Source: Paracentrotus lividus (Eukaryota > Echinodermata > Echinoidea > Camarodonta > Echinidae). From it: DNA of 64,000 bases. The notes beneath the pieces are model-generated. The model was not told the origin of the DNA. It saw nothing but the letters and a program-made list of their open reading frames with translations, and did no database searches. Positions 50,830 through 62,704 of the stretch are shown here, piece after piece. The stretch spans positions 1,031,859-1,095,858 of the forward strand of contig CALNVZ010003434.1 in assembly GCA_940671915.1 (NCBI GenBank). Reading direction: 5' to 3'. A program made the position numbers and the translations under genes. Positions within the stretch are counted from its first letter, which is position 1. Each line of letters begins with the position of its first letter.

Positions 50830-50908
50830 CAAATGGCTATTAGACGAATTGACTATAGACTAAATACAAAGCAAATAACATTTAGACCAAATAGTAAATG
50901 GACGAAAT
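50830..50908. repeat. Short TAGAC-AAAT tandem repeat
   Basis: TAGACCAAATGGCTATTAGACG, AATTGACTATAGACTAAAT and TTTAGACCAAATAGTAAATG: three to four diverged units of about 12-24 bases next to the large minisatellite element. Confidence 0.65.
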
Positions 50909-51344
50909 GCAGGCGCGTATCCAGGATTTCGCACCCCGGGGGGCCCGACGTGAATTTGGCGCCCCCGTTGTAATTTTCAAAAATATGACGCCCCCCCCCC
51001 CCCCCGCCAGGCAAGCATAGGCCTACGGATTAAATGTATGTTGAAGGATTTTGAATATAATTATTTTGAAAGTTTTTTTTTTTTTTTTTAATACTTGCCA
51101 ATGGTGAGTTCATGAAAAGAATTCTAGGTATATGAGGTATTACCGCTATACATGTAGATGAAAGTACGATATTTCTAAATACGAGCGCCAAGCGCGATCG
51201 ATTTATTTCCCCTCTACTTTACGATCAGAAAGTAAAGAATTCTAAGCAATTAGGGTATCAATTTGTTTAGCTCTTCCTCAGAAATTCATATGAACGGGAG
51301 CTGTAATTTTCCATCAAAACGATTGAAAGCAAAGCCATATAAAA

Positions 51345-53075
51345 TCATGTGAACTTTGTCCATCAAGTAATGTGAAATCAAACAAATGTATATTGATGGT
51401 TTGTTGTTCAGAATCCTCATAATCCGATCTGGTTCAAGAAAGAAAAAATAGGCGAGCATGAATCGCGAGCAGAAATTTGATGTATCGGAATGATCTCTGA
51501 AAACGTGACATTTTATGCATTCCTCAGGAACACAATGTAATAACTCTTTGGAAAATGAAGCGAGCGCGAAGCGCGATCGAAAATTTTGCTCTATGTAATA
51601 GAGACCTGAAGTTTAGGATCAATTTGGCCTCCATAATTTAAAGACCGTATGTTGCCCAGTAATTTTACATGATTATGAAAGAGAGATGAATATCTATCTA
51701 TCTAGCTGCTTATCTATCCTTCTGCTTCCCTCCCTAAGTTTAAGATAAATTTGTCGCCCCTAAGTTTAAGCTCAAATTTGGCGCCAACTAATCATTTGGC
51801 GCCCCCTAATGTTAGTTTGAATTGGCACCATACATAGAGGTGATTTGAAGCCCCTGGGAAAATGCAAAAATAAATGTAACGTGTATTCAAATAAATTTAA
51901 ATGTCTTGATGATTAGCATCCTATAATGCAAATTATGGTCAGAGGAAAAACACAGGCGAGAGCGGAATTTTGATGTCTTTGAATGATGAGAAAACATGGC
52001 ATTGCATGCGTTCCTCAGGAACACAATGTAATAACTCATTGGGAAAAGAAATGATGCGAGCGCGTAGCAAGAGCCAAAATTTTGCCATGTATATACAGAC
52101 CAGGAGGAATTAAAAATTTTAGAGACCATATTTCAAATACCAAGTTGTTGCCCCTTAGTTTCAGGTAAATTCGGCACACCTCCCTAAGTTCAAAATAAAG
52201 TTGGAGCCCCTAAGTTTAAGATAAATTTGGCATCCCTAAGTCTCAGGTCAATTTGACGCCCCTACGTTTAAGCTCAATTTTGCGCCCCCTAAGACTTAGG
52301 TCAATTTTAAATGCAAAAATTAATGTAACGTGAAATCAAATAAGTTGAAATGTTTTGATGGTTAGAATCCCATAATGTAAATTTTGGTAAGAGGAAAAAC
52401 ACAGGCGAGCGCGAAGCATGAACGGAAGTTTTGATGTATTCAAATGATTAGAAAACAGGACATTTCATGCGTTCCTTAGGAACACAATGTAATAATTCAT
52501 TGGGGGAAAAAATGATGCGAGCGCGAAGCGCGAGCGAAAATTTTGCTATGTATATACAGACCCGAATGCATAATTTTTGAAATTTTGCCCATCTATATAG
52601 AGACCATAATTTAAAAAAACCTATTTGTTGCCCCCTTAGTTTCAGGTAAATTCGGCGCCCCTTAGCTTCAGATCATTTGGGCGCCCTATAAGTGTAAGCT
52701 CAATTTGGCGCCCCTAATTTTAAAATCGATTTTACATCCCCTTAACTTCAATTCAGTGCCCCCATAAGTTTCAAGTCATCTTGGCGCCCGTACGTGTAAG
52801 CTCATATATATATATAAAGAAATAAATAAATAAAAAATGTAACGTGAAAACAAGTAAATTTAATTAATTTTAGAATCCCATAATGTAAATTCTGGTAAAA
52901 GAGGAAAAACATAAGCGTGTGCGAATAGGGAACGGAAATTTGATGCATTCGAATGATAAGAAAACAGGTCATTTTACGCGTTCCTCGACACAATGTAATA
53001 AATCAATGGGAAAAGATGATGCGAGCGCGAAGCGCGAGCGAAAATTTTGCTATGTATATACAAACCAGGAGGCAT
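51345..53075. repeat. Four higher-order 240-bp units ending in GCGAGCGCGAAGCGCGAGCG
   Basis: Shared order: AATGTAACGTGAAATCAAA, GGAAAAACACAGGCGAGCGC, CATTTCATGCGTTCCTCAGG, AACACAATGTAATAACTCAT, then the palindromic GCGAAGCGC block. Copies 2-4 are closest; copy 1 (51,345-51,600) is more diverged. Confidence 0.85.
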
Positions 53076-53399
53076 GGAACTTTAAAATTTTGCTATTTCT
53101 AGATAGAGACCATTTTAAAGACCCCTTCTGTTTGTTTTTTTGTGTGTGTTTTTGGGGCCCCTTAGTTTCAGGTAAATAGGATATAGTTAAAGCCACTAAG
53201 TTTAAGTTAAATTTGGCACCCCTAAGTCTCAGGTCGATTCGGCGCCCCTACATTTGAGCTCAATCTGGCGTCCTTTAGTCTAAGATCGATTTGGCACCCC
53301 CTTAACTTCAGGTTAAATCAGGACCCTTAAGTCTCAGGTCAATTCAGCGCCCCTTAAGTTTCAGATCATTTTTGCGCCCCTACACTTTGATCTAAATTT

Positions 53400-54745
53400 G
53401 GCGTCCTTAGGTTTAAGATCATGTTGGGGCCCCTCTAGGTTTAAGTTCGATTTGGCGCCCCCTAAATTTAAGGTCGATTTTGCGCCCTTAAGTTTAAGGT
53501 CGATTTTGCGCCTCTCCTAAATATAAGGTCGATTTAGCGCCCTTAAGTTGAAGGTCGATTTGGCGCCCCCATCTAAGTTTCGGGTCAATTTGGCGCCCCA
53601 ACGTTAAGCTCAATTTGGCGCCCCTCTAATTTAAGTTTGATTTGGCGCCCCCTAAATTTAAGGTCGATTAAGAGCCGCTAAGGTTAAACCTGGTGTATAG
53701 TCTTGGTAGCAAAAAAGGAATTGGCACAAAACCGATCAAAATTTAATGTAGTTACATGTTGTCCACATTGCACTAAAAGATATGTGTGAGAGATCTTGTG
53801 ACATTCCTTTCAATATTTCCGATGAATTTCACTTATAAAGTTTGAATATAGCGCAATCCAACTGCCGTTTAGACCTCTGCTGACAGATTCGCACGCCCGA
53901 GGTTACGGTGTGAATTAGTGCGAACGATCTGTCTGTAACACCCACACAAGAGAATCCCCATTGGTTTTCCACGTGAGCGCTAACCTGTGACGGGTCCCCG
54001 ACTTATCTTTTTTTATCCTTAATTATGAAATAAGACACTAAAACGAGATTTCAAGTACTATAATTTGCTTTATTATTAGTTATTGGATTCAATCTATCAA
54101 TAATTTATCTTAATGTGAATGAAAAAATTTTTCTTTCTCCCGAACCTATACACCACCTTTAAGGTCGATTTGGCGTCCCACTATGTTGAAGGTCAATTTG
54201 CGCCCATGTTTAAGGCTCAATTGGTGGCGCCCTTAGTTTAAGGTCCATTCGCACCCCTAAGTTTATGGCGTTGCTTAGTTTACTGTCTCGATTTTGCGCC
54301 CCCTAATTTTTTTTTAAGGGCGCCCCTTCCCCTCCCCTTTTCAATTTGGCGCCCTTACTTAGTTTAAGGTCGATTCGGCGCCCTAAGTTTAATATCAATT
54401 AGGCGCCCCATCTAAGTTTCGGGTCAATTTGGCCCCCTATCGTTTAAGCTCAATTTGCTGCCCGTAGTTTAATGTCGATTTGGCGCCCCCCTAAATTAAA
54501 GTCGATTTGGTGCCCCTAAATTTAAGGTCAATTTGGCGCCCCTTAGTTTACTGTCGATTTGGCGCCTTAAATTTAAGGTCGATTTGGGCGCCCCTAAGTT
54601 AAGGTCAATTTGGCGCCCCTTAGTTTACTGTCGATTTGGCCCCCCTTAATTTTGGCATGGGTCCTCCAATTTTAAGGTCTATTTTGCGCCCTAAGTTTAA
54701 GGTCAATTTGGCGCCCCTTAGTTTACTGTCGATTGGCGCCCCCTT
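53400..54745. repeat. Dense part of the ggcgcccc minisatellite
   Basis: Units such as TTTAAGGTCGATTTGGCGCC with CTAAG/CTAAA/CTTAG variants, more than twenty in tandem, interrupted by a TTAA-flanked insertion at 53,688-54,158. Confidence 0.9.
53688..54158. mobile_element. 471-bp MITE inserted in the minisatellite, TTAA flanks
   Basis: TTAA at 53,684-53,687 and 54,159-54,162. The TIR ACCTGGTGTATAG (left) and AGGTGGTGTATAG (right, reversed) differs at two positions. TTAA use points to piggyBac or Kolobok-type transposases. The minisatellite resumes directly on both sides. Confidence 0.8.
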
Positions 54746-54769
54746 TTTTTTAAGGCGCCCCTTCCCCCT

Positions 54770-54783
54770 CTCGTTTTTTCCCT

Positions 54784-54816
<33 letters not shown>

Positions 54817-54935
54817 TTTTTTTTTCTTCTACCTCTTTTCCCCCTTCCTCTTCCCCCGTTTTTTCCCTTCTCTTTTTTTTTTCCTTTTTCTCTCTTTCTT
54901 TTTTTCTTTCCTTTTTCTTCCTTTTTCTTCTCTTT
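54770..54935. repeat. Polypyrimidine tract (CT-rich)
   Basis: About 165 bases almost entirely C and T on the + strand, including CTCTCTCT runs. It creates long purine or pyrimidine frames (Ser/Phe/Leu or Lys/Glu/Arg) that are not genes. Confidence 0.9.
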
Positions 54936-55285
54936 TGGCGCCCCCTGCGCGCCCCCGGGGGGGTCGCGGGCCCGTAAGCCCCCCCCCCCAGAATACGCGC
55001 ATGGTAGTAAACTGTCGTAAGTGAAGGGGAATATATTTTTTTCTCGCTCCGGCAACATCATTTTGCTCCGGCCTTAAATCTTGAATGTGTTTTCAACCTT
55101 ACTGCACTTGGCTATATCTTTGATGTTCCCCAACCCTTCCTGGGATTTTTAAAAATAAGTTTTTAAACCCCACTTTTCACATTTTTGCCATTTTCCTCAT
55201 TTTAGGGCCCCTTTGTTCACCGCCAGAGTATTCCTCTTTCGTACCCCGGGAAACGTGTCTGAGGTGCTGGTTGTTATTCTAAAAG

Positions 55286-55348
55286 GGCCTGTTCCCACAA
55301 GGCGGCGATCGTTGTGGCGACAACCTGAATAATTATAATACCGAATCC
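55286..55348. mobile_element. Left end of the GGGCCTRTCCCACA transposon, cut by the gap
   Basis: GGGCCTGTTCCCACAAGGCG then GCGATCGTTGTGGCGACAAC matches the TIR of the elements at 25,970, 31,458 and 37,350. The rest runs into Ns. Confidence 0.7.
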
Positions 55349-55448
55349 NNNNNNNNNNNNNNNNNNNNNNNNNNNNNNNNNNNNNNNNNNNNNNNNNNNN
55401 NNNNNNNNNNNNNNNNNNNNNNNNNNNNNNNNNNNNNNNNNNNNNNNN
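55349..55448. other. Assembly gap (100 Ns)
   Basis: Run of N, of a standard scaffold-gap length. Confidence 0.95.
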
Positions 55449-56075
55449 ATTCTGAAGCATCATGTGCTTTGACCGTCGACCGTTGACCGGTGGCCGGTTG
55501 TGATCAACATAATGTTGTGTCATAGAATGGTATACAAAAATATATCGTCGCGAGAGCACTGATGCCGGAAATTTCTCTTGAGAAAATTGCTGACAACCAA
55601 ATAAGGTAGCTAAAACTTACGCATTTTTACCCTGAATGTAAATTTGATAATTTCACAGAATGTGATGGTGAAAGAGTGTTTGAGGGGGTAACCTCATTGT
55701 TTTGTATATTTAGTAAGCTTATTAGTTTCATCTTGATCTGATAGCATGTACAGGTCATTATTTGTTGTAGAAGGTGCAATGGGGCATTTAGTACTTGCGC
55801 TGACACAGCCATTAGTGCAGGTAATATGGGCCATCGCAAATGGCGGAAATGATTTGGTATTAGTAATGGATGAGCATCAATCTTCTTGCTACGTTTTTTT
55901 TGGGTATACTTCCCAGTAGTATAATTTAAAAATCACTTATTGTAGGCCTAATATTGACTTGTGTATGAAAATAATATTCAAATAATATTAAAAAAAGAAA
56001 TAATAATACAAATACTAAAATGACAATATATAGTCAAAGTATTTACTGAAGGGTCTTATGATTTCAAATGATACT
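55449..56075. mobile_element. Second copy of the GGGTACATG element, ends missing
   Basis: Aligns with about 9,095-9,710: ACAAAAATATATCGTCG.GAG, TGATGGTGAAAGAGTGTTTG, GTGCAGGTAATATGGGCCAT, CAAAGTATTTACTGAAGGGT. The left TIR is lost in the gap and the right third is absent. Confidence 0.85.
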
Positions 56076-56289
56076 CATACCAAAGATCCTTAATGTGTTC
56101 AGAATACATTATGTGTCTTGATTTCCTGTAATCATTACTAATGAATGACCATTCGATGAAGAAGATATTATTTAAGAGATTGTAAATATATTGATTGTGG
56201 GGTATTTGATTCAGAACCAACAAAGTAATTTTGATCTTTACACTATCTAAATGCCAGGATCTTGTAAAATTTGATGACGATTTGTTTAC

Positions 56290-57290
56290 ACGATTATTGC
56301 GTGCTTAAAACATGATTTTTCAATAATAGGTGTTCAGAAACTTGGTTTAAAGAAATAACAGATATCCAACTTTCAGATACCTGGCTTTCTTTTGTCCATA
56401 AATGCAGGGCAAGAAAAGAAAGGGGTGGGAATGTTTGTACTGTAAAAATAGAATTGGATTTTATATTACGTGAAGATTTTCCGCGCGTCAATCAGGGTAG
56501 TGAAGTTTGTTTTTATTGAATAACAATCCTTCAAAGAGGTTATTGTTGGCTGGTCTATAGGCACCCTAACTATGAGAGTATATCCTTTATTGAAATTTTG
56601 ACATCAAGCTACATGTTTGAGTAGAGAAACAAGAGATCTATTTGTGGGTGATTTTAACATAATTTATGAATTATTGATACTGAATCATGTGTTAAAGGTT
56701 TGTAGATTTTTATGTACTTCTTTTGGATTTTTTTCTCTTATCACGAAACCCACCCGCATACTGATAATAGTGCAACTTTGATTGACACTGTTTTTCACTA
56801 ATTGCATTCAAAATGAGTTTTGCTCTTGGTGTATTTATTCGATATTTCAGATCAATTATGCCCATATTTTGTGTAAGAAAGGTTCTGTAGTTAACTTTCT
56901 GTTAAGAGAGATTGGAAAAGTCAATGAAACGGCTAATAATGATGTAAGAATCTCAAGGTTCAAACAACACTAGCTGAAATGATTGGCAGTTCTGCCTCTC
57001 GGAGGGGTTAATAGTTTCTACGAAATTTCTACAAACGTGTCTTGACCTCTACAATTTATGTTTCCATTAGCTGAGGTAACTACAAGGAAAAAATGTAAGA
57101 AGCCCTGGGTAACTCAAGGTTATTTGAAATCAATAAATCGTTTAAACATTAAACTTTATAGTAACTATCTCAAAAGAACAACAGCTGAAATAAAAAAGAA
57201 GTACGTTGATTGTAAGAATGTGTCGATTATACCTTCGTCAGTCAAGAAAGTTATTACAATAATTTGTTCAATGATGTAAGGGTGATATTT
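56290..57290 (+). pseudogene. LINE endonuclease and linker remnant, plus strand
   Basis: Broken frames show the AP-endonuclease end of a CR1/jockey-type ORF2: TWFKEITDIQLSDTWLSFVH, KIELDFILREDFPRVNQG, YRHPNYESISFIEIL, the decayed GDFN.N block, then HPHTDNSATLIDTVF. It is followed by the linker RKKCKKPWVTQGYLKSINR and NIKLYSNYLK at 57,085-57,180. The RT part is absent downstream. Confidence 0.75.
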
Positions 57291-58297
57291 AGGGGAAGAC
57301 TTGGTCTCACATCAATGATTGAACAGGAATATGTATTTCCTATTGTTGCATTGTAACTTTCCAAGGTATATTTAGTGAGGTCCTTCAGTGGTGTGTTTAA
57401 TCTCTTTCTCTTCCTTTTCTCTCCCTTCCTCTTTCTCTCTCTCTCTCTTTGTCTTCATCCCTCTTTCCCTCTCTCTTCTTTCTTTCTCTCCCTGTCTCCC
57501 TCCCTCTCTCTCTATATATTTCTCTCTTTTTTTTTTGCATGGATGTGTTTTGACCATTCATATTCATTGGTTTCTACTCCAAATATCCTGACTACCTTCC
57601 CGCATCCCGGTCTACTCACATTTACCCAAATTGGGATGGTTGATGACGATCTATCAATTTATCAATCAATCAGTCACATAAATTAGACAATCAACACACA
57701 GCTAGCAACACTTAATCAACAGTGTAGCCTACCAGTCTCCAAATGTTTCAACTAATCAATCAAGCATTACATCATCTTCATACAGTTATTTCAATTACCA
57801 TGTCTTACTGTTATCCACTAAATCAATCAACTCAATTGATCAACCAACCAACTATCCAGTCATTTTAGCAATTTGGACTTTTGTAAAGGAATATGGTACA
57901 GTGTAACACAAATTTGTGAAATTAAGATGTCGGTCTTTATTTTCAGATGACTTTTGTTCTTTTCGATTTTACAACTGTTTCATCCATCCTGTAACAAAAC
58001 AAAAAGGAGGGGGGAAATCTGATGGTGCAAAATGAAAATAAAAGTCTGTACGTTCAATGCTAAACGTGTCCTCTTTCTCTTTCGATGCACAACCTATTTG
58101 TTGAAAAAAAAAAGAATGTCACTGATGTTGGACATTCAGACAATCCAAAATATCATGAAAAACGATCATCAAAAGTGATCAAAAAATTACCCTGCATCTC
58201 ACCTGTTCTGCACCCCATCCTGACTACCACTAACACACCACTGAATACACCTTGGAAATTTACAATGCAACAATAGGAAATACATATTCCTGTTCAC
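57291..58297. other. No gene seen; CT microsatellite and ATCAATCA-rich stretch
   Basis: CT-rich bases at about 57,400-57,530, then an AATCAATCAA-rich stretch at 57,650-57,860. Featureless AT-rich sequence follows. Confidence 0.55.
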
Positions 58298-58636
58298 TAA
58301 TGCATGAAATTGTAATCCCCATTTCCACAAATTTCACTTAGCAAACCCCAACTCATTGCAATAGATCAGTAATTCTGCATATCATCCTCAATTCCATAAG
58401 CTCCAAATGACTTTCCTCATACAAATTGGTAGGGCAATTCCTGCGCACCCTAATTTCAATACCCTTTACAAAAGTGAACGCTGCTCATTCATGCATGACT
58501 TATTTTCGGATTTTTTGGTGTCATGTGAAAGTTGGGATAATGAGCTTTCCATACATGTTAATTCCATTACCTTAAATCATGTATTTTTTATTTGGCACTC
58601 ATTTCAAAAGTCTATAGTTCTTTTTGGGACGCACTG
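58298..58636 (-). mobile_element. mariner-like MITE end, TIR CAGTGCGTCCCAAAAAG, copy A (inverted)
   Basis: The right border TTTTTGGGACGCACTG is followed by TA. About 340 bp is the reverse complement of 61,160-61,500. CAGTGCGTCCCAAAA with TA flank is the classic mariner-type terminus. The frame MTFLIQIGRAIPAHPNFNT is open here and in copy B, but across only part of the element. Confidence 0.8.
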
Positions 58637-58639
58637 TAT

Positions 58640-59525
58640 AACATGTATAAAGTTCGGCTATACTCAAAAGACCTGTAATACTGCTGTTTTGCCTGTCATT
58701 CTCTGTCGTAAATGTACATGATGTCCATTTAGTTTTTCAGCTCGTCTGTGCTAACTGTACGTAGCACATGCATGTACTACAGCAGATTTCATAATGCCCT
58801 CAAATATTCTCGTAAAGATTTTTTTTTTTTTTAATGATAAATAAATAAAAAGACATCACCACAATTCCCAAGTAATGTTTACAAAAATACATATCGATGA
58901 ATTAAACATGACTTAGTCTAAACCAAAATGATGCACAAGCAAAAAAAAAACAGACAGAAAAAAAAACGAGTACTATACTAGTATAATACATAATATAAAT
59001 CATTTCAAAACTCACTCTAAAACTCCACATTCATAACAGAATCGTCTAGATGCTTCTGCCGCCAAAACCGCACCTACTTTTTATATATATGTAGTAATGT
59101 GGCACATGCTCTATCCACCAGCGCCGATTGGTCAATTACATGAAGTATATCATATGATATGACGAAAATACTACTTCAGATATGAACTGAAGCGGCTACC
59201 CTGGGTAAATAAAACGATATTACATTACGATATTTGCTCATGCGACAATTACTCCCACACAAATTTCCAATTACGTATGTGTGTAATACGAATGCTCCTC
59301 CCACAAATGCTTTGCCTACGATATTCTTATGAGTTATTATATTCTATTATTACAATAAAGGCTGATGTTTGGTTGAAACAGTTATCGAACATGGGTCAAA
59401 ATGTTAAATACACCGCAGGTTTGGGAGGGGGCTTATTCGCTGTCTCCGATATGATTTGAGGAACTGGCCAAACGACGGAACGAAATGCTCGGCCAAACAT
59501 TTTCTTTTCAGCTAAAAAAAAATCA
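58640..59525. other. No gene seen
   Basis: AT-rich spacer with A and T homopolymers (58,820, 58,945). No domain-bearing ORF. Confidence 0.4.
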
Positions 59526-59640
59526 ATGATAATAATAAATAACAATAATAATAATTAAAATTTATAAATCGCCTTTTCCACGGGATACAAATCGCTCACG
59601 CGCTGAATGAGCACTTTGGAAATAAACGCCCCCACAGAGG
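59525..59640 (-). mobile_element. LINE 3' tail remnant, minus strand
   Basis: Reversed it reads GCGTGAGCGATTTGTATCCC, AAAAGGCGATTTATAAATTT and then ATTATTATT repeats. This is the same type of terminus as at 49,500-49,572, with no ORF2 attached. Confidence 0.6.
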
Positions 59641-59736
59641 ATGGTGTTTAGTTGAAAAATTGAAGAAAAATATGTCAAATTGTTAAATTACACCACAGAT
59701 TCGATATGGGGCTCATTTCAGAGCCATCTACACATA

Positions 59737-59776
59737 GGGTACATGCAGGTAATATGGGCCAGCAGGTAATATGGGC
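59737..59776. mobile_element. Left end of a GGGTACATG element, third copy, TA flank
   Basis: GGGTACATGCAGGTAATATG followed by GGCCAGCAGGTAATATGGGCC, identical in order to 9,052-9,091, preceded by TA. It then joins the TTTTCGGAATAACG minisatellite. Confidence 0.85.
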
Positions 59777-59777
59777 C

Positions 59778-60045
59778 GTTATTCATTTTCGGAATAACGA
59801 AACTTTTTTCTATTTTCGGACTAACAAACCTTTATTCTATTTTCGGAATAAGGAACCTTATTCCATTTTCGGAATTACAAATCTATTCTATTTTTGGATA
59901 ACGAACCTTTCTATTTTCGGAATAACGAACCTTTTCTATTTTTCGGAATAACGAACCTTTTTTATTATCGACTAACGAACCTTTTTTATTTGCGGACTAA
60001 CGAACCTCATTCTATTTTTCGGAATAACGGACCTTCAGAGTAACA
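59778..60045. repeat. Minisatellite TATTTTCGGAATAACGAACC
   Basis: About ten units of 24-27 bases with GGACTAAC/GGAATAAC variants. The inverted partner with fewer units is at 62,808-62,852, and a stray unit lies at 63,560-63,600. Confidence 0.9.
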
Positions 60046-60059
60046 AACATCACCCCCCC

Positions 60060-60172
60060 CCCTGCGACTATTGGACTCGGGACAACGGACCCGCGGACTA
60101 TCGGACCCGCGGACTATCGGACCCGCGGACTAACTGACCCGCGGACTATCGGCCCGTGGACTATCGGGATGA
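60060..60172. repeat. Tandem GGACCCGCGGACTATC repeat
   Basis: Six to seven units of 15-17 bases, GC-rich in an AT-rich context. The inverted counterpart lies at 62,705-62,772. Confidence 0.9.
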
Positions 60173-61159
60173 TCCCCTACTATACATGCCTACTAAGGCA
60201 TAGGGAGTTTAATTCTTTTTTTGTGATAATTATGCGCTGTTAAAAAAAATTTTTTCATTATATTTTATTATTATTATTATCATTATTATACAGGTACGTA
60301 TAATTAGGTCGTCTTAAACTTTTTGAAGCTAATAACGGTATCATAGAGAGATAAAATTGTATACCGCTGGTGAACTCTCGACCCAGGAGGTCGACGACTG
60401 CATGCTCCAATTAATCTTTTCTATTAATTCCCTGGTGCCATAGAAACTTTACCAGTTGCCCTAGAAATATTTTTCATAACATTTAGTTGCTTATCTTTTA
60501 GTTTAAGGAAATATTTGTTTCTAATTCTAGTATATCCGTTTTGGATATTTATTCAAGAACATATTAAGGGAAAACATGTATAAGTGGCACCTTTGCTTAA
60601 AATATAATATAAATATATAACTGCACTGAACTAACTGCACTGTACTGCGTCGCCCTAGGCCCTACGCGCACAAAATCGGTTTAGTACACGCAGCTATGCA
60701 GCGCATTCGCGCATGTATGTGTATGTAATTTCAGTGTGTAGATCTACGTGTCATCGATCTTTTGCAAGCCGTTGAATAGATTCTTGGATATTGCACGGGC
60801 TACGTCATCACTCGTTCAATAGCTCATTCCGCTGAATGTCATGTGACCCACATTCATCCAATCAGCTGTCAACAATCTTTGTGTGTGTTGTATAAACATA
60901 TATATTACACCCCCCCCCCCCAACACCAAAAAAAATGATTTAAAAAAAATGTGTATTACCATAAACAACCGAAAGGCTTCATCTTTTTTTGTCTTTTTTT
61001 TTAGGGGGGGTGCCTAATAAATTGTGACTATGGTGACTAGGGGTATAACTATGTTTGCCTGGTTTGGGGCGCCATAAATCAAAATGCACAGGGCAGGCAC
61101 CAAAATCACGTCGCAGGCCCTGGGGATGTGAAATCCTGGATGCTATACCTGCCTATCTA

Positions 61160-61500
61160 CAGTGCGTCCCAAAAAGAACTATACACTTTTGAAATGGCTG
61201 CCAAATAAAAAATATATGATTTAAGGTAATGAAATTAACATGCATGGTAAGCTCATTATCCAACTTTCATATGACACCAAAAAGTCCGAAAATAAGTCAT
61301 GCGTGAATGAGCAGCATTCACTTTTGTAACGGGTATTGAAATTAGGGTGCGCAGGAATTGCCCTACCAATTTGTATGAGGAAAGTCATTTGGAGCTTATG
61401 GAATTGAGGATGATATGCAGAATTACTGATCAATTATGATGAGTTGGGGTTTGCTAAGTGAAATTTGTGGAATTGGGGATTACAATTCATGCATGAGTGT
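61160..61500 (+). mobile_element. mariner-like MITE end, TIR CAGTGCGTCCCAAAAAG, copy B
   Basis: Preceded by TA at 61,158-61,159. Near-identical in reverse complement to copy A over about 340 bp. The outer end is not defined. Confidence 0.8.
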
Positions 61501-61740
61501 ATGGTGATCGGGCTTGATCGAGTTGATCAGATCGGCAGTGTGAACCTAGCATTAAGTAGTTTTCAATTCTTTGAGGAAAAATCCTGAAATAGGATCCCAA
61601 ATATGGTCCCGTATATTGCACAGTAATCCCAGGAATGCCCAAGTGATACATTATGCTTCCTTACATTACGCGCGTCATCTTTGTGAAGGCGGCACCTTTG
61701 ATGTGCGGTTCCCTTTCAGCTACTAGCTGCACGTCCAAAG

Positions 61741-62600
61741 TAGGGGAGACCGGGTATGGAAGTTACACGGGTCAGTTGTTACAGTTTTCGGTGTGCTAAG
61801 TTGGAACAAGACAGTTCGTGCTAACTGGCATCTATATACAGCTTACACATAGCTGTGATGAACTGCCGGTCGTGAGGTTTCTCCGTTGTTTCATTAAAAA
61901 GTAAATCAACAAAAACCATTTTTTACAGTTCCAAGTGAATTTTTGACAAAAATTAAAATTTGTAATAGTTCTTACAACTGAAGGCACATGATGATAGTCA
62001 GGTTTTGTGAATATAGTACATGTATGTCACTATTATACCCCTGAGCCATGCCCTGTAATTCTGCCTTATGGCTTTGCTACAGTTGATATTATGTGTAAAA
62101 TCACCCATGGGGTAGGCTGTTACAACAACCTACCCCATGTCGATGTAACAACCTACCCCAATTACATTACACATGTAAAGTAATTTTGTTTCAATTTTCA
62201 GGTGTTAATATTTTGATATTTATATTATTACTTTAGTCTATTCTAGAGCTCTACTTGATCTACTGTCAACGATACCAAGAAACTGGAAAGTTGAAAAAAA
62301 GTATGGTATAAGAGATTTACACATTGTAACAAATTAACCCGTATGTTACATATAGTAACAATTTACCCCGTATGGTGTAACAACTTACCCCGTATACGGG
62401 GTAGGTTGTTACAAAAAGATGTTTTCATTAATTAAGCTGTAGTTAATTAGTGTTTACATGTTTTCAAGTTTTATGTGCCTCAGCTTTTAGCCAACATAAT
62501 AGGCTAACTACAGCCCCAAAATGGAGTGTGTGAGTACTTTCATTAGAATTATCTGGCCCAAAATGTGAATTTTGTAAAGTCCATACCCGGTCTCCCCTAA
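61741..62600. mobile_element. 860-bp transposon, 20-bp TIR TAGGGGAGACCGGGTATGGA
   Basis: The TIR is perfect over 20 bases at both ends (61,741-61,760, 62,581-62,600). The interior carries repeated, mutually inverted GTAACAACCTACCCC / GGGGTAGGTTGTTAC words at 62,110-62,160 and 62,370-62,415. No transposase ORF. A second partial copy is inverted at 63,610-64,000. Confidence 0.88.
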
Positions 62601-62704
62601 CTACTTGCAGCAATGGGCGACAGCTCCAAATACCAACAGCCGTGACGGTGAATCATTTCAGCGATTATTCACCGCTAAAATGTATTATAGGTCTACTATA
62701 GGTT

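Larger units (their letters stand above)
50909..55003. mobile_element. 4.1-kb repetitive element with ggcgcccc minisatellite and higher-order units
   Basis: Left end GCAGGCGCGTATCCAGGATT and right end (reversed) CATGCGCGTATTCTGGGGGG are inverted, followed by G/C runs. Most of the interior is a roughly 30-base unit (tttggcgcccctaagtttaaggtcga). Four longer units of about 240 bp (near 51,345, 51,875, 52,322 and 52,838) are interspersed, each ending GCGAGCGCGAAGCGCGAGCG then AAAATTTTGCTATGTATATA. No ORF has coding character. Confidence 0.75.

Noticed and set aside
54636-55061. Ser/Phe/Leu-rich (plus) and Lys/Glu/Arg-rich (minus) ORFs
   Set aside because: Polypyrimidine tract translated on both strands.
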